64,000 nucleotides of DNA, taken from assembly GCA_035048485.1 (NCBI GenBank), contig CM068581.1, forward strand, positions 62,287,393 to 62,351,392, in the 5' to 3' direction. Below, one piece after another: positions 1 through 13,384 of this stretch. Position numbers and translations under genes: made by a program. Under the pieces are notes generated by a model. It worked only from the letters and a program-made list of their open reading frames with translations. It did no database searches and had not been told where the DNA came from. Within the stretch, counting starts at the first letter, position 1. The number at the start of each line of letters is the position of its first letter. The stretch comes from Pteria penguin (lineage: Eukaryota; Mollusca; Bivalvia; Pterioida; Pteriidae).

Positions 1-402
1 GTTTAACTGGGTTTACTCAGTGACTTTGAATGGTAAAAGGGGTGACCACTGACCGCATTACGAAGATGACTGCTTATTGTATATTTATATAAGGAAAACG
101 TTTGTGAGGAACTAAAACTGACTGCTTAATGGAGGTGACTGCTTAATTTAAGGTGACCACATGTACAGGTTAGACTGTAATCTTCACCACGTTCCACTAA
201 AAACCGATTGCTGGAATGACCCATTTTCTAACATGAGAAACTTATTATCAGTGAAAGCTTACTTAAAAATGATTCAAATGCAACTTCAACCACACTGATC
301 AACATGTAGTGAAAAATTTCAGCAAATACAAAATGTTAAAAGGTTTCACAATAAGAATCTAGATACCAAATTATCAGTCTTAAGTTCATAATTCCTACTT
401 AC

Positions 403-3400
403 TTTACTTTATTAATTTGCTGATTATCTTGTATTTCTTTACTCTGGTCAGTAGCGCCATCTATGGGTTTCTTCTCAGGCCCTCCTCCTTTTAGACTTGT
501 GCAGTTCTGTTGCTTCACGATGATTTTCTGGCACGCACCACTTTTCACTGCAGCAAAGTCTGATGAAATATTAAAAAAATATTCCAACATATGTATATAT
601 AAATGTCTAAAATATATATGTCTAGATAAAACCATTTTTGTAATTTGTTGTAAGGAAGTATTATAATAGTTTATGCACTTTCTTTGAGACTGCTTTGATA
701 AATGTTTTACAAAATCATTTATATTAACTTATTTATGCTAAATTCAAAGGCAGCTGAGGTCTCATTACAATTACCTAGCCGTGGTTTATTGTTCAGCAAT
801 TTCCTGAGTCATATGAACCAATCAAATAATGACCGAGTCGCAAAGCAGCGAAATGATAATTTGCCTGGTTCGTGTGACAAAGTTTTGAGTATTTTTCCCA
901 CTGTGTTTTGTGAAATTTCTGACTGTACTGTGTATTTTAAATTTCTGTTTCATGCATCAGGCAGACACATTCACCATTCACTGTGAACTACTTATTTGTG
1001 GGAATCCAATTTTTGTGGTTTCATGGTTGCTTGCAACCATGAATTTATGTTCCACGAATTATAATATCATAAACATGATAAATATGATAAATGAGAATTA
1101 TCATAGCAGCAAGCGAAACTTATTTGCCTCCATCTGCCCATAAAGATCACTGCTTGATAATCAAACAATCATAATGGCAAAGCAAGGAAAAGAATGATCA
1201 AGAGTGCATGTACAAAGTACAGTATAGTCTACAGACTCAATACAGGCAAGTTACGGTTGAATAAACAGTGACCTAAGCAAGGTGATAAATGACCCTTGTT
1301 TAATGAAATGAATTAAGATGGGCATTCTGAAGAAATAATTAATTCAAATCACTTTTATTCTTTTTTCTGTATCCTAAAAAGCCTTTTTGCTAACTGTTTA
1401 CACCTAAGATGTTACGTGGATGAAAATTTTTCTCTATCTTTTTCATTCAAAGGTGCTGTCGATGAAATTACGAACCCGTGAACCTGTATTTTGAGATAAA
1501 CTGTGAAAATTGGAACCCACTTAACATTAAGCGTATTATGTCAATATGAAAACCCTTGGCATGACGAAAAAAAAAAACGAACAAACCAATTTTTTAGGGT
1601 ATGTTATTTCGCTTCTTTCAAGAATGATCATTAGTAGACAATTTCAATTCATTTGTACAGTACAGTCCAGGTGTTTTGGAGAAACTGCACAAATCACAGT
1701 GGAAATCCAGGAGGAAATTCACCTGTGCTTATTCACACCTTTGATAATTACACTGTGTATTGTGCAATTCCTGAAATTAAACCTGGGATGTTGCCCACTG
1801 TGGAAAAATTACAAAACACCTGGACTGTACTGTAGTTTACTGTTTAGTTTTTTACAATGGCAAGATGAATGCTAAAACAAATATCTCTCTGTGCCACATT
1901 AAAAATGTTAAAAAGAAAAAAACTTGTTTCAAAATAACACCCACTCAAATTTTCTGTCTACAAAATGACTATTAATAATTGATAAAAACAGGATTGCGAA
2001 ATAGATTTACCTGGAGCTGGTGAATACTCGCACAATTTTTCCCCATCATAGATTAGGTAAAAGTCTTTATTTTCATCCGGAACATAATACACCATATCCT
2101 TTTGCCATTCCCGGTTATTCAAGACCTGAATTAAACCTGGACTAATACTCGTTAAACCTTGGTTGCTGTTCTCCTCTGCAGTTGAAATGGAATCAACCGA
2201 AGCCATCTCAACTTCTTGAGAGGAGTCTATGGATATCACAGAGTTTTGGGAACACGTTGTTTCTTGAGGTACAACTTCTATTTGAGGGGATGCCTGAATC
2301 TCTGACAAGGGAATATTAATAGTGGGATTTGAGTATGAACATAACACTGTGGCCTCCTTAGAGTTTGCTGATTGAGCGCCTAAAGCCTGCCCGCTCAGAG
2401 TTTGATCTGATGACATCTGTGCTGACTGGATCTGTGTCTGTTGAGTAAGATTTGATAAATTTGTTATAACACTGCTACCGATTCTATGACTTGGTTGAAC
2501 TGTGCTTGTATAATGCTGTGATACTTCTTTATGAACTGTCAGCTGCTTCACTGGTGAAATCAAAGCCCCAGACTTTAAAAGAGTACATGTGGCTATGTTT
2601 TCTTGTCCTTTGTTTTCGGAAATGCTTGCATTAGTAGATCCAACATATTTTGAAAACACTTGATTGTTTTTCTTACTCAAGCTTGCAAACATATACTTAT
2701 TGTTTCCTTGCACCGGACTAGCACTGGCAGTAGTTGCTGGTGACAGTAAAACTGCAGCTTGTGTAGGCTGAGTTTGTAACACACTTTGTTGTAAAACTTG
2801 TGGATTAATATTCGAGATTTTGTACCGCACCGATGGCCCTTCAACTTCAGGATATATCACTTGCACAGAGGTATTAGCAGCACTCTCATTTAATCCAATT
2901 TGTTTAATGACAGTATTGTTTTTTAGGTTATAATAATCTTGTTTTGTACTCCTGACACCTACACTAGATGGTTTTTTCGCTATGTTAACATTTTTGGAAG
3001 GTCGACCGCCAGTTTTTGTCACCTTGGATCTCAGTACTTGAATGGCAGGACTTTTGACTGAGGTTCGATTTATCACAGGAGAGTTTACTCCTGAAGAAGA
3101 TGATGGAAATGATTGGGAATCTGACTGCAGTATTGTTTTACTATTGATAAGTGCTAACTGCTTTTTCACAGTGGCAGAATTCTGAGGACTTAGCACTAAT
3201 TTCTGAGGAGATTTCCCGATCGTCTGATTGGACGAAGCTGCACTTTGGGCACCCAAAGACTGACTGACACCATTGTGGTTATGAGAATGAATTACTGAAG
3301 TTTGACCACACTGAACAGGTGATGAAGTAATTATGGCGTTCTGTAACACAACTTGAGACGGCACAGCCACATTGACAACTGTTTGTTGCACAGTTTGCGG

Positions 3401-6400
3401 GGTTGCCGTAGTCCCATTCACATGATCAACATTCATTTCCATCGTTTTTTGTCCAGTATCGTACACGCTGGTATTAGAACTCTGAGAGTTCTGATACTGC
3501 GTCAAGATGTTGCTAATGTCTATTTGTCTTCCATCACTTGTATAAAGTTTACCATTTGCCATTACTAGAGTTAAAGCTGGCGACTGATTCACAATATTTC
3601 CAGAGGATGCTATTCCTTGTTGTGGATGGTACACTGGTGACAAACTAACAAAGAAGAGAAAGCAAGCATTATTGAATATAATAAAGTTAAAATCAAGGAA
3701 AGGCAGGAGAAAAAAAACATTTTCATCACACAAAAGTAGCAAACAAGCAATGTCTACATTGGAAAATATACCCTCTACACTGACTGAGTCTACTGTCAGT
3801 TAATTTCTGTGTTGCAAGTGCGTTACAGACAGAGAAGTGACAAACAGGAAACAGGCAAATGAATAGTCCAGCTGATGGGCGAAAAGATGGAACGATGGAA
3901 ACATAGACAGAAGACTTCCATGATTGGCATAAAATAACAGGCTCCATTAGGCCTATAACACTCACCTGAACTCCTTCAGGTCATGAGAAACTTAAAATAT
4001 TCTTTGATTCTGGGGGCAATATTTCATATTCATGAAACTGACAAACATCGAGTAATGTTCTTTATAATGACCTTTGTATTAAGTTAACATTTTCATTAAA
4101 ACACAGGTAAGAGACAAAGCATTAATCTTAATATGTAGTATCTCTGGTCATTGTTAAATGCTGCATAGAGAACATACGAATGAGCTAAATCTAAAACAAG
4201 AGTTTGGAAAGTCCCCTAAGACTGATATACACTTTTAAACTTTGCTTACTTTTGATCCGTATTCATGTCTTGAAACAAAAGTCTTGAGAAAAGAAAAATT
4301 AGATAGTTACCAGTACTACTGCCACTTAATTTTAGACATAATGATGAATCTTAATAATGACAAATATTTCAATGATTAAAAAGATGTGGTTATCTAGACC
4401 ATATTTCTGCCATTATCAAGAGCCACATATCTGTAGAGATGAAAGTGAAAGTTGCAAAACCCCAACTTACCCTGTATACACAATGTGACAAAGTATATCA
4501 TAGGCTTAAGTATGATAATTTAAACAGGCAGTATAATGTATATTCCCTAAACATTTAATGCTCAATTAAAATTTCTCAGGCGACTCCACAACATGTTGAT
4601 GAAAGCTGCTACGTATCATCTCATCAATTGTAATGCCGATCCTCAATGTAACCGAGCGGAAGTTATATTTTTATGAAGTAGGGATCTCATTACTGGGGAT
4701 TGTCTGGAATTGGTCACACTTCTTATACATTACCAATGAATCACAGAGGCATTTGTTATTACTTGTAAAGTTTTATTTTGTCATACCAATTGACATACAT
4801 TAGATCTAATCATTTACTGAATTACTGAACAATTCATGAAAATATCTATTAGAGATTGACCAGTGATGGATCGTCAAATATCGGCAAATTTTGTCAAACT
4901 GTCAATGTCAGTTTTTCCTAGCTGTTTTATAACTGAGACAAATGAAGACTCCTATCAGACACTTAGCCTAATATATATAAGTTATTTATACACTATAATG
5001 CATTTGACCACTGTGAATAAAATTCAAGGACATTTGGAATTCATGGATTAATGGAACTTATTTTAATTGACAAATTGTCAAATAATTCATACCATGATAT
5101 CTTTGTCCATAACTGCAATGGGCATCAAAGTTGATGGTTTTGCTAGAGATTCTGTAGTCTCTAAAGGTGTGTTGCAGTTCACTTGAGTGTTACAGTAGAC
5201 ACTGATCATAAAATGAACATCCGCGGTCTTATATACCCAGTGTGACGTCACTTATGACGATAGGCAAATGACGTCACAACGCATCCAAGAAGATCGAAAT
5301 AGTTTTCCTACGAGTTGGCTGATAAACTAGCGGTGCTTGTGTCGATATGTCTTACGAGTCGATAAAATATAAGATTAAGGCTTATAAAAGAATTCGTCAA
5401 GCAGTAACATGATGATAATAATTAAAGTAAGTCACAAATATTTAAACTTGGTCGTACTCTTGAGATGACATGTCCCGAATATGCGTAAATTGATCCATTA
5501 CCGGTCGAGTAAATTCGAGCTAATATAATAAACATTTGGTATGATCATATCATTCTAAGTGTCAATAAGACATATAGTAAAATATCATCAATGAGAGATG
5601 AATTGAAATGTTAATACATAGAATTATTACATAAATGAACTAGTAAAACTGGCTGGCATTACACAATACATTGGTTTACCTTTGTTCTGGTTGTTGAGTT
5701 CTTGATGTAGCTTCAGACTGTGTATTAATATCGTGGGATACCACAGAGGAGGATACTTCCTGCTCAGAGCCACCTGTTTGAGGGGACCATCCACTGACAC
5801 TTCCCTCGGATTCTGTGATAGGTGTGGTGTTAGAAAACATGTTGGAATGACTCCAGCCTTTCTCCTCTTTTTGTTCTTCCATTTCCAAAGCTGCAATGAA
5901 ATTATGAACATCAGTCTCCTGCATGAATATCTCAGAGAAAATCTCAATGTCGATTTCTAATTTTATATTGGTATAAGCTTAATTAAACAGAAGCTTACAT
6001 GTATTATGCAACCAGGAATAAATTTTTTGCAACAAAAACGAACTTCTCAAAAAGTTCTATACCCATGCCTATAATTATGAGCTAGCAGTGCTTTTGTCCC
6101 CATTAATTTTGATAGATAGCTACTGAATTGTTATATATACATGTATATTTTAACATTTCTTTTTACCATTTTAATATTTGTATACTTGTTCCAAAATACA
6201 TGTAAACGGTAAAGTGAAACATCTATTAAATCCCAAGTTATACATGTAATGTGCAATTATAGCAAGCCATTTGGAAGTACTAACTAATAAAAAAAAATTT
6301 TTATAATAAAGATTCCAAATGATTCAATCACAATATAAATGAATGGATTGTCTCCAGGAAAATGAAAGGTCTTTGTGTTAATTATCAATAAAGCAATTAG

Positions 6401-6670
6401 CACCAAAGGTAGTTTGAAGTTGTCATCAACATATGTCATCAGCTTATAAAGTTTAATCACATGCTTCATGATCAAAACGAAAATCTGACCCCTTGAAAAG
6501 CTGGAATGCTCCAATGATTTCTGCCGATAATTTCAATCGTTGAGGTTCTACAACTGACCAATTGTGAACAAATTCTGGATCATGTGCTAGCTCTTGATAA
6601 CGAACAATTGCATGTTCTCTGGCCTTTCCATCCCCCACTCTAAATAATTTGCTGCTTTTTTCCGAGCTCT
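403..6670 (-). CDS. Unrecognised Ser/Thr/Gln-rich protein, partial multi-exon gene
   Basis: I do not recognise this gene. Four minus-strand exons are supported: 6670 to about 6480, 5956-5680, 3644-2011 and 559-403. The last three join in phase: AAAG|GTAAAC to TTAG|T (phase 2), CCAG|GTAAAT to TCAG|AC (phase 1), and the 403 end has donor GTAAGT. The 1,634-nt exon encodes about 544 residues, very rich in Ser, Thr, Gln, Asn and Val, with a basic GGRPSK patch resembling an AT-hook core and a conserved-looking end (MVYYVPDENKDFYLIYDGEK). The 5680-5956 exon is acidic (DVHNFIAALEMEEQKEE). The 6670 exon reads REHAIVRYQELAHDPEFVHN; its donor is uncertain (GT at 6489 or 6478), so its link to the next exon is provisional. 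Composition suggests a nuclear transcription- or chromatin-related protein, but this is inference. No stop codon is reached before the left edge, and the start is not found. Confidence 0.6.
1658..1832. mobile_element. 175-bp TA-flanked inverted-repeat element (MITE)
   Basis: The left end CAGTACAGTCCAGGTGTTTT is mirrored at the right end as AAAACACCTGGACTGTACTG. Both ends abut TA, as expected for a Tc1/mariner-type target duplication. There is no coding capacity. It sits in the intron between the 2011 and 559 exons of the minus-strand gene. A relative lies at 23,471-23,708. Confidence 0.65.
3645..5679. other. Intron of the left-edge minus-strand gene
   Basis: No reading frame with coding character was seen. 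A strong minus-strand donor-like site (TTCAG|GTGAGT, near 3960) has no convincing partner exon. Two TGACGTCA palindromes lie at 5243-5276 and are listed separately. Confidence 0.4.
5243..5276. promoter_or_regulatory. Pair of CRE-type TGACGTCA palindromes
   Basis: Two exact TGACGTCA octamers lie 26 bp apart (5243-5250 and 5269-5276), with TATATA just upstream near 5231. In animals this octamer is the CREB/ATF consensus. The pair is intronic to the minus-strand gene, so an internal promoter or enhancer is possible but unproven. Confidence 0.3.
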
Positions 6671-6857
6671 CTGAAGAGCGATAACAATTAAAAACAAAGT
6701 GCATTCTAAAACATGGACTAACAGCAGTTGCATTGTGGTAAAAACAATTGCAGCTTGGAATTTTAATGGGCCATTCTGGTCTGACAGTTCATACAAGTTC
6801 ATCTCCAAAGGGAATGTGAAGCACTGTTAAAAATACCTCTAACAAATGTTATACAAG

Positions 6858-6896
6858 TTGTTTCTCTCTCTCTCTCTGTCTCTCTCTCTCTCTTTG
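6858..6896. repeat. (TC)n microsatellite
   Basis: Nearly pure CT dinucleotide run with one G interruption. Confidence 0.8.
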
Positions 6897-6899
6897 AGG

Positions 6900-7900
6900 A
6901 TTTATCAGAGGCTAGAGGCTTCTTACAGCATACAGTTCAGGACCTTTACACATACATTAGTTACAACATGATTTTCCAAACCTCCTTAGAGTTCATTTGC
7001 TTGCAAATAATCACTTTAATATGTGCAATACTGGTATGGTATAGAAATTTCCCATAAACCACAAATTGTAATCAGTGGTCTACATACTGACAAATTATAA
7101 CCCGATTCTCTTGAAAGATGTAAACTGTACGTAATCATTTGCTTTTGTCTGTATTCATATTTAACACACAAGTCTAAGGCCAGCTATTAAAATATATTAG
7201 TTACTCTTCCCAGTTTCTGCGCCTAACCTGAAAGATACATGTATCATTGTATGGTTAGGTAACGTAACATGATATCATACAGTGACAACAAGATTTCTTT
7301 TGGTTACGGAATTGTACTGGTATGGTAAACTGTAAAACTTGAAATGAAAATCAATACCGGAATCAGAAACATGTACAAAATAAATGCCGAAAATAAGGTA
7401 GTAAAAATAATTCATGGAACTATCTATGAAAATTTTTCAGTTCCTTCAATTTTATCGAGACGGACAGGAAGAGGAAACAAACATTATTCTAATTTAGGTT
7501 TTAAGTTCAGATTTGCTGTTGCATATTTCTATCATACCAATGTACATGTAATCATTGAAAACGCAAGTAAATGTGACCCACAATGGTAGTTGGCATTGCC
7601 TTCTAGATAATACAATGTACATCTACTCTCACAAGCCCAGACATTCATTGGCACTGTCTCATGGTCAGTGAAAAGAAGAGAGGTTAAAAGAAATTCAAAT
7701 AGTCTCTCAAAGTGAGTCATATTCATTTTTAAAGATTTGTTAATGTACATATTACTTAGGAAACTAGACTGCTAATTAATAAAAAATGTTTACCTATGCA
7801 TTTCTGCAAACTCAACCTTGTCTGGAGCTGTGTGAAATGCTGAATGATATATCACAAAAGAAGTTAGCCTTTATAGTAACAAGTGTACTGGAAAATTCCT
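6900..7900. other. Non-coding stretch upstream of the left-edge gene
   Basis: No convincing exon. On the minus strand, 7838-7793 has acceptor- and donor-like ends (TTCAG, then GTAAAC) around an open frame (APDKVEFAEMH), but its phase does not fit the 6670 exon, so it is only a candidate upstream exon. Confidence 0.3.
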
Positions 7901-7902
7901 CT

Positions 7903-10773
7903 AAAACAAGAGGCCCAAGTGGGCCTATATCGCTCACCTGAGTACCTAGATGATCAGTCATGCATGAAGGAAGAATTCATTTATTTTTGCATTAATGTGA
8001 CTAAGTCAACACAGATGTGGAAAATATGTCAAATTTTATTTCAGGCTAGAATAAAAAACAACACTTTTTTGCACATCCATTCAGGTGATTTTGATATTAA
8101 GCATTTCCTTTGTCTCTGCAAGAAGTCATTCAGGGCAACAAGTTAGTCATTTTCTTTAGGTGGGGCCTTTTGTTGACTGATTTCAAGTCTGGGTCATGAA
8201 CAACAATTGTTTCAAATATTGTCCAGATCTAACTTAAAATTGCCTAATTTCATATGTTGAGTGTTGAGAAACATCTAAAAACTTATTTAGATGTGTAAAG
8301 AAATGAAAAAAAAAATTCTCCATATTTCAATTACCAAGTGGTATATGTACCATTGTGAGAACTGCTTTTTAGACATGGTGGCATTATCTGTTAACCAATT
8401 TGGATGAAATTTACCAAATTCATAGAGGACCTTTAGTACTTCATGTATTCCATGTTTCATTAAAATCTTTCATGTGGTATAACAGCAGACGTGAAAAATG
8501 TGATTGAATTGTTCCTACACACCCTCATTTGGAAGTCTTAAAAAATTCATAGAAAATCCAAAAATTGAGATATTGACAAAATTCTTTCAAAGTAACAATC
8601 CTTACCATAATTATGATCACAATAGTCCATAAGAAATCATCATTATCAATTAACTAGGAAATATGACACTTTTTTTTCTGCATTGAATCACCAAGTCCAA
8701 AGAAATGTCGAAAAAAAAATTCTAAAATTTGATTTTGGAAGGGAACCAAAATGACAATACGTCTTCACTCATCCCTCTAGATCATTTCTATACATTCTGT
8801 TTGTCTCTGTATACAGCCTATGAAAAAGAATATTGTTAAAGGAGGGAACTCTTTTGTGGCCTACTTTTGACTATGGTGGCGCCACCTGTAACGAGGTCTG
8901 GACGAAAACAACAGAATTTGAAGAGGATCATAAGTGACTTATTTCTACCAAGATTTATTAAAATCCTTCAAACAGTTTTGTAGAAAAAGTTGAAAATGTG
9001 AAAAATGGCCAATCCCCCCCTCCCCCCTTTTTTTTTTGGAAGTCTTAAACGTAAAATTCCTAATTTCATATGTTGAGTGTTGAGAAACATCTAAAAACTT
9101 ATTTAGATGTGTAAAAAAAAAAAAAATTTTTTTTACCACAGCTGGATTTGAACCGCTACTCTCCATATTTCAATTACCAAGTGGTATATGTACCATTGTG
9201 AGACCTACTTTTTAGACATGGTGGCATTATCTGTTAACCAATTTGGATGAAATTTACCAAATTGATAGAGGACTTTTAGTACTTCATGTATTCCATGTTT
9301 CATTAAAATCTTTCATGTGGTTTTGTAGAAAAAGTTGAAAATGTGAAAAATGGCCATCCCCCCCCCCCTTTTTTTTGGGAAGTCTTAAAAAATTCATAAA
9401 AAATCCAAAAATTGAGATAATGACAAAGTTCTTTCACAATAATATTCCTTACCACAATTATGATCAAAATAGTCATTAAGAAATCATCAATATCAATTAA
9501 CTGAAAAACATGACACTTTTCTTCATTGAAATGACTAAGTCCAGAAACACGTCAAAAAAGCGTAAATTTCTATTTGACGGATCTTAACCCCGAACACAAT
9601 TTTTAAAAACCCATCTTTATAGATTGTTGAAATGCAATTAGTTTCCCCATTTATGTACTGGTTCTGGAGAAGAAGATGTTTGAAGAGGGGTACCCTTTTG
9701 GGCACTTTTGGTCCCGCCCTGGATCCACCCCTGAGGGAATCTGGATCCCGAACACAATATTAGTAGGGGACCTTGAGTACATCATTTACACAAAGTTTGA
9801 TCCAAATCTGCAATGTAGTTCCAAACAGTTTTGTAGAAAAAGTTGAAAATGTGAAAAATGGCCACCCCCCCTTTTTTTTTTGGAAGTCTTAAACGTAAAA
9901 TTCCTAATTTCATATGTTGAATGTTAAGAAACATCTAAAAACTTATTTAGATGTGTAAAAAAAAAAAATTTTTTTTTTGACCACAGCTGGATTTGATCCG
10001 CTACTCTACATTTTTCAATTACCAAGTATTATATGTACCATTGTGAGACCTACTTTTTAGACATGGTGGCATTATCTGTTTACCAATTTGGATGAAATTT
10101 ACCAAATTGATAGAGGACTTTTAGTACTTCATGTATTCCATGTTTCATTAAAATCTTTCATGTGGTTTCGTAGAAAAAGTTGAAAATGTGAAAAATGGCC
10201 ATCCCCCCCTTTTTTTGGAAGTCTTAAAAAATTCATAAAAAATCCAAAAATTGAGATAATGACAAAATTCTTTCACAATAATATTCCTTACCACAATTAT
10301 GATCAAAATAGTCATTAAGAAATCATCAATATCAATTAACTGAAAAACATGACACTTTTCTTCATTGAAATGACTAAGTCCAGAAACACGTCAAAAAAGC
10401 GTAAATTTCTATTTGACGGATCTTAACCCCGAACACAATTTTTAAAAACCCATCTTTATAGATTGTTGAAATGAAATTAGTTTCCCCATTTATGTACTGG
10501 TTCTGGAGAAGAAGATGTTTGAAGAGGGGTACCCTTTTGGGCACTTTAGGTCCCGCCCTGGATCCACCCCTGAGGGAATCTGGATCCCGAACACAATTTT
10601 AGTAGGGGACCTTGAGTACATCATTTACACAAAGTTTGATCCAAATCTGCAATGTAGTTCCAGAGAAGAAGTCGAAAATGTGAAAAAGTTAACGACGGAC
10701 GACGATGACGCCGACGACGACGGACGACGCACTATGACTATAGCTCACTTGAGCCTTTGGCTCAGGTGAGCTA
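7903..10773 (+). mobile_element. 2.9-kb non-autonomous repeat with palindromic ends, internally triplicated
   Basis: The left end has the palindrome AGGCCCAAGTGGGCCT followed by GCTCACCTGAG. The right end (about 10,742-10,772) is a near-perfect 31-nt hairpin, 14-bp stem and TTT loop, containing CTCAGGTGAGC, so the two ends carry inverted copies of that motif. Just inside the right end is a GACGAC-rich stretch. The interior contains about three tandem units of roughly 840 bp: the phrase TTTTTAGACATGGTGGCATT recurs near 8370, 9210 and 10,055. Units two and three are close copies; the first is diverged. Open frames inside are short and repeat-derived. A 1.1-kb relative lies at 29,857-30,985. Confidence 0.7.
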
Positions 10774-12690
10774 AAAACAGAACTGTCTGGTATTTGAGAC
10801 TATCCTTTAAAGTGGGTATTGTGCCCAACCTGTTGAGTGATTAACAAAGATGTGCCCTTTTGAATTTCAAAACAAAATTCCAAAATGTATATTTTCTATG
10901 CTAGCGGAAGTAAAATTGTTCAATAGCCATTTGGCTAATTATAGCACAAATTAATTAGCCAAATATGTAAGTTATTAGCCATGTATACAAAGACAAAACA
11001 ACCTTTACTTACATGTAGAATTTAGTAAATTTAAAATTGAAAAAATAACTGAAATTAATATTGAAAAAAAAACTGATAACACAACTGACAATAAAATTCC
11101 TCATTTTCTTTTTCTATTATACATCCAAACTCTGTAAACCAAGGTGATTCGTTACGTTTGTAAGCATTTTTCCCTTTCTAAATTAATGATTCATCTTGTT
11201 TATCTGTTGTCACAGGGTTCACGTATTGATATTTGATGACTTCATAATGAGGTAGTACCATGCGTGTCAACAAACATCCATACCTGAGGCCCGAATTTGT
11301 TGTCACAGATTCTAATGATGGGGAGCTGCTTGGCAATTGTATAAAGCATTGAAATGATGTCAAGGAACTTTGTTTAGCCATGTTCACTGTTCAGAATGTT
11401 TAGAGATAGTTTACATCGCAATCACTTTGAAATTTGATAATGTCATTTACATGTAGTAACTAAATTAAATCATTGTGATGACCATGATTTATGCTAACGA
11501 TATAAACAGAAAAAAAAACGAAAAAAAAATCCTGACTTTTTAAACTTACAAAATGTATTCACTGACTTGATACTCATTTATTAAAAATGTTTAGCATCAA
11601 TTCTGAATTCGCATTTGGTAAATTGGAATCGGGTAGCGCTCACACAGATTTTAAGTATTTGTTTGCTTCTCAATCACTGAAATCGGTTACTGAATTTTTA
11701 TGTTAGTCTGAAGTTCTTTAAACATAAACTCTATTTTTCATATTGGCAGATTGGGGTTTTAATTAGAGTGTATGGCATATCTTTCATTGTTCATCAAATC
11801 CCATCACTGAGTATGGAGGAAAGGTTAGATAAGTATTTGAGTTCAATATGGTTTAGATTCAGGAAGAACGAATGTTAAATGTTGGAAAATCAATTGCAGA
11901 CGAATACTGTACATGAGAAAGTGTGTGCCCTTGTGCTTTTACAAGGAAGACGGACAAAGGAGGAAAGGGCCAATAGTGAAGGGTTTGGGGGTGAAGTGAT
12001 TTGATGAACAACAGAGATGTACACCGATCTCAAAACCACACTCGTTGTGGAACCCAGGATGTAAATTCCAGTATGTTACCTAGTGAACTAAAGAGACATT
12101 CTATTGATTAATAATCGGAAACTATCGAAATTAAACAAAAAATAAAAATAAAATTTGGCATTTTTCTTCTTCATGCTATTTTTTTTTCTGGTTTCTGTGC
12201 ATTGGTTTGAACCCCAAGCACAATGTACATGTACATGTAGCTTCTGTAACATTTGTTTCGTTGTCAGTATGTCTACGGTGAGTTTCAATACGAAACTTGA
12301 ATTTTGTTGTGATTCTTTGAAATAAAATGAAATGTCCGACTTGACTGGATTTTATATCATATATGATCTAAGCTGAAAATATCATAGAGCTTATAATTTT
12401 GACTTAAATCTGAGAAATTAGCATTCACTTCCAATTCTGTACCATTGATGTTCATGTTACATGTACTAGCTAATGTTAAAATTTTCAAAGTGAAGGTTAC
12501 TTTTTTCTTCTTTATTTAAACCTTTGTGGCATACAACTGCATATAAAATTGACCTACGGTACAGTATGGCTCATATCTAGGTATCCTTTCCTACATGATC
12601 ATTCCTAAAATGCCAAAATCTGATAGAAGCCAAAGTATTTCCAAACTTATGACTTATCCCCGCTCCTGGGTATGGATAATTAATTAATTA
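10774..12690. other. AT-rich intergenic DNA
   Basis: No coding signal was seen. GTGCCCAACCTGTTG near 10,811 matches the outer end of the CAGGTTGGG elements at 32-34 kb and may be a solo end. Confidence 0.35.
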
Positions 12691-12695
12691 TTATT

Positions 12696-12745
12696 GTTTT
12701 ACGTCACTCCACGATTATTTCACATATATGGTGACGACATCTAAA
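12696..12745 (-). repeat. SINE 3'-tail fragment
   Basis: TTGTTTTACGTCACTCCACG followed by ATTATTTCACATATATGGTG matches, in reverse orientation, the tail of the tRNA-derived SINE whose fuller copy is at 28,294-28,560. Confidence 0.55.
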
Positions 12746-13141
12746 AATTCCTAGGAATGAAATTAACATCCCCAGCATGCGTGACCTACAAGGTAGCTTT
12801 TGAGTAATGTTTGCTACACATTGCGTCACATGCATGTGCCTAGCCTAGTCATCGATGGGCTTTGGGAAATAATAGTTTTGGTGACTGAAACGTCAGAGTT
12901 CATCAGAACATGACCCCTTACGAGGTTTCGCCAAATCTTTATCTACAATGGAACAAATAGAGAAGCAGAATAAAAATATGGTTATCATCAAATTGGAATT
13001 TTATTGTCTCATCTCTATGACAAAATACCGATGTATCCACGGCAGGAGACAAACCCGGGATCTTTCAGCCACTGGGCCACACTACCTTTGGATATAGAGT
13101 TTGCCCATGTGATGTCACACTACTAGCATTAACGGCCATAT

Positions 13142-13384
13142 TGGAGTACAACTCTCGGACTTTTTCCATCTCTACCATGTAAACTTCATTAAATTTCTGA
13201 GAAAATAACTATTCGTCAGGGTAGATTTCGTGACTTCAGTCTTAATTAATCAGTAAATATAATCAATCAGTTGAAAATTTTCTGTAAAACATTTAGATAT
13301 ACAGTGCAATTATTTCGTAAAATTAAGATAAATTAAGCAGTTTTATATGAGCATTGATGGATAAAGTCCGAGAGTTGTATTCCA
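13142..13384. mobile_element. 243-bp MITE nested in the 3.2-kb element
   Basis: The left end TGGAGTACAACTCTCGGACT is mirrored at the right end (AGTCCGAGAGTTGTATTCCA, one mismatch across the pair); the arms are about 29 bp. No coding capacity. Confidence 0.6.

Noticed and set aside
7793..7838. Upstream exon of the left-edge gene
   Set aside because: The natural frame ends in phase 2 whereas the 6670 exon needs phase 1; kept only as a candidate.
10515..10769. 84-codon frame with an Asp-rich end
   Set aside because: It lies inside the dispersed repeat and the Asp run is the GACGAC tract.
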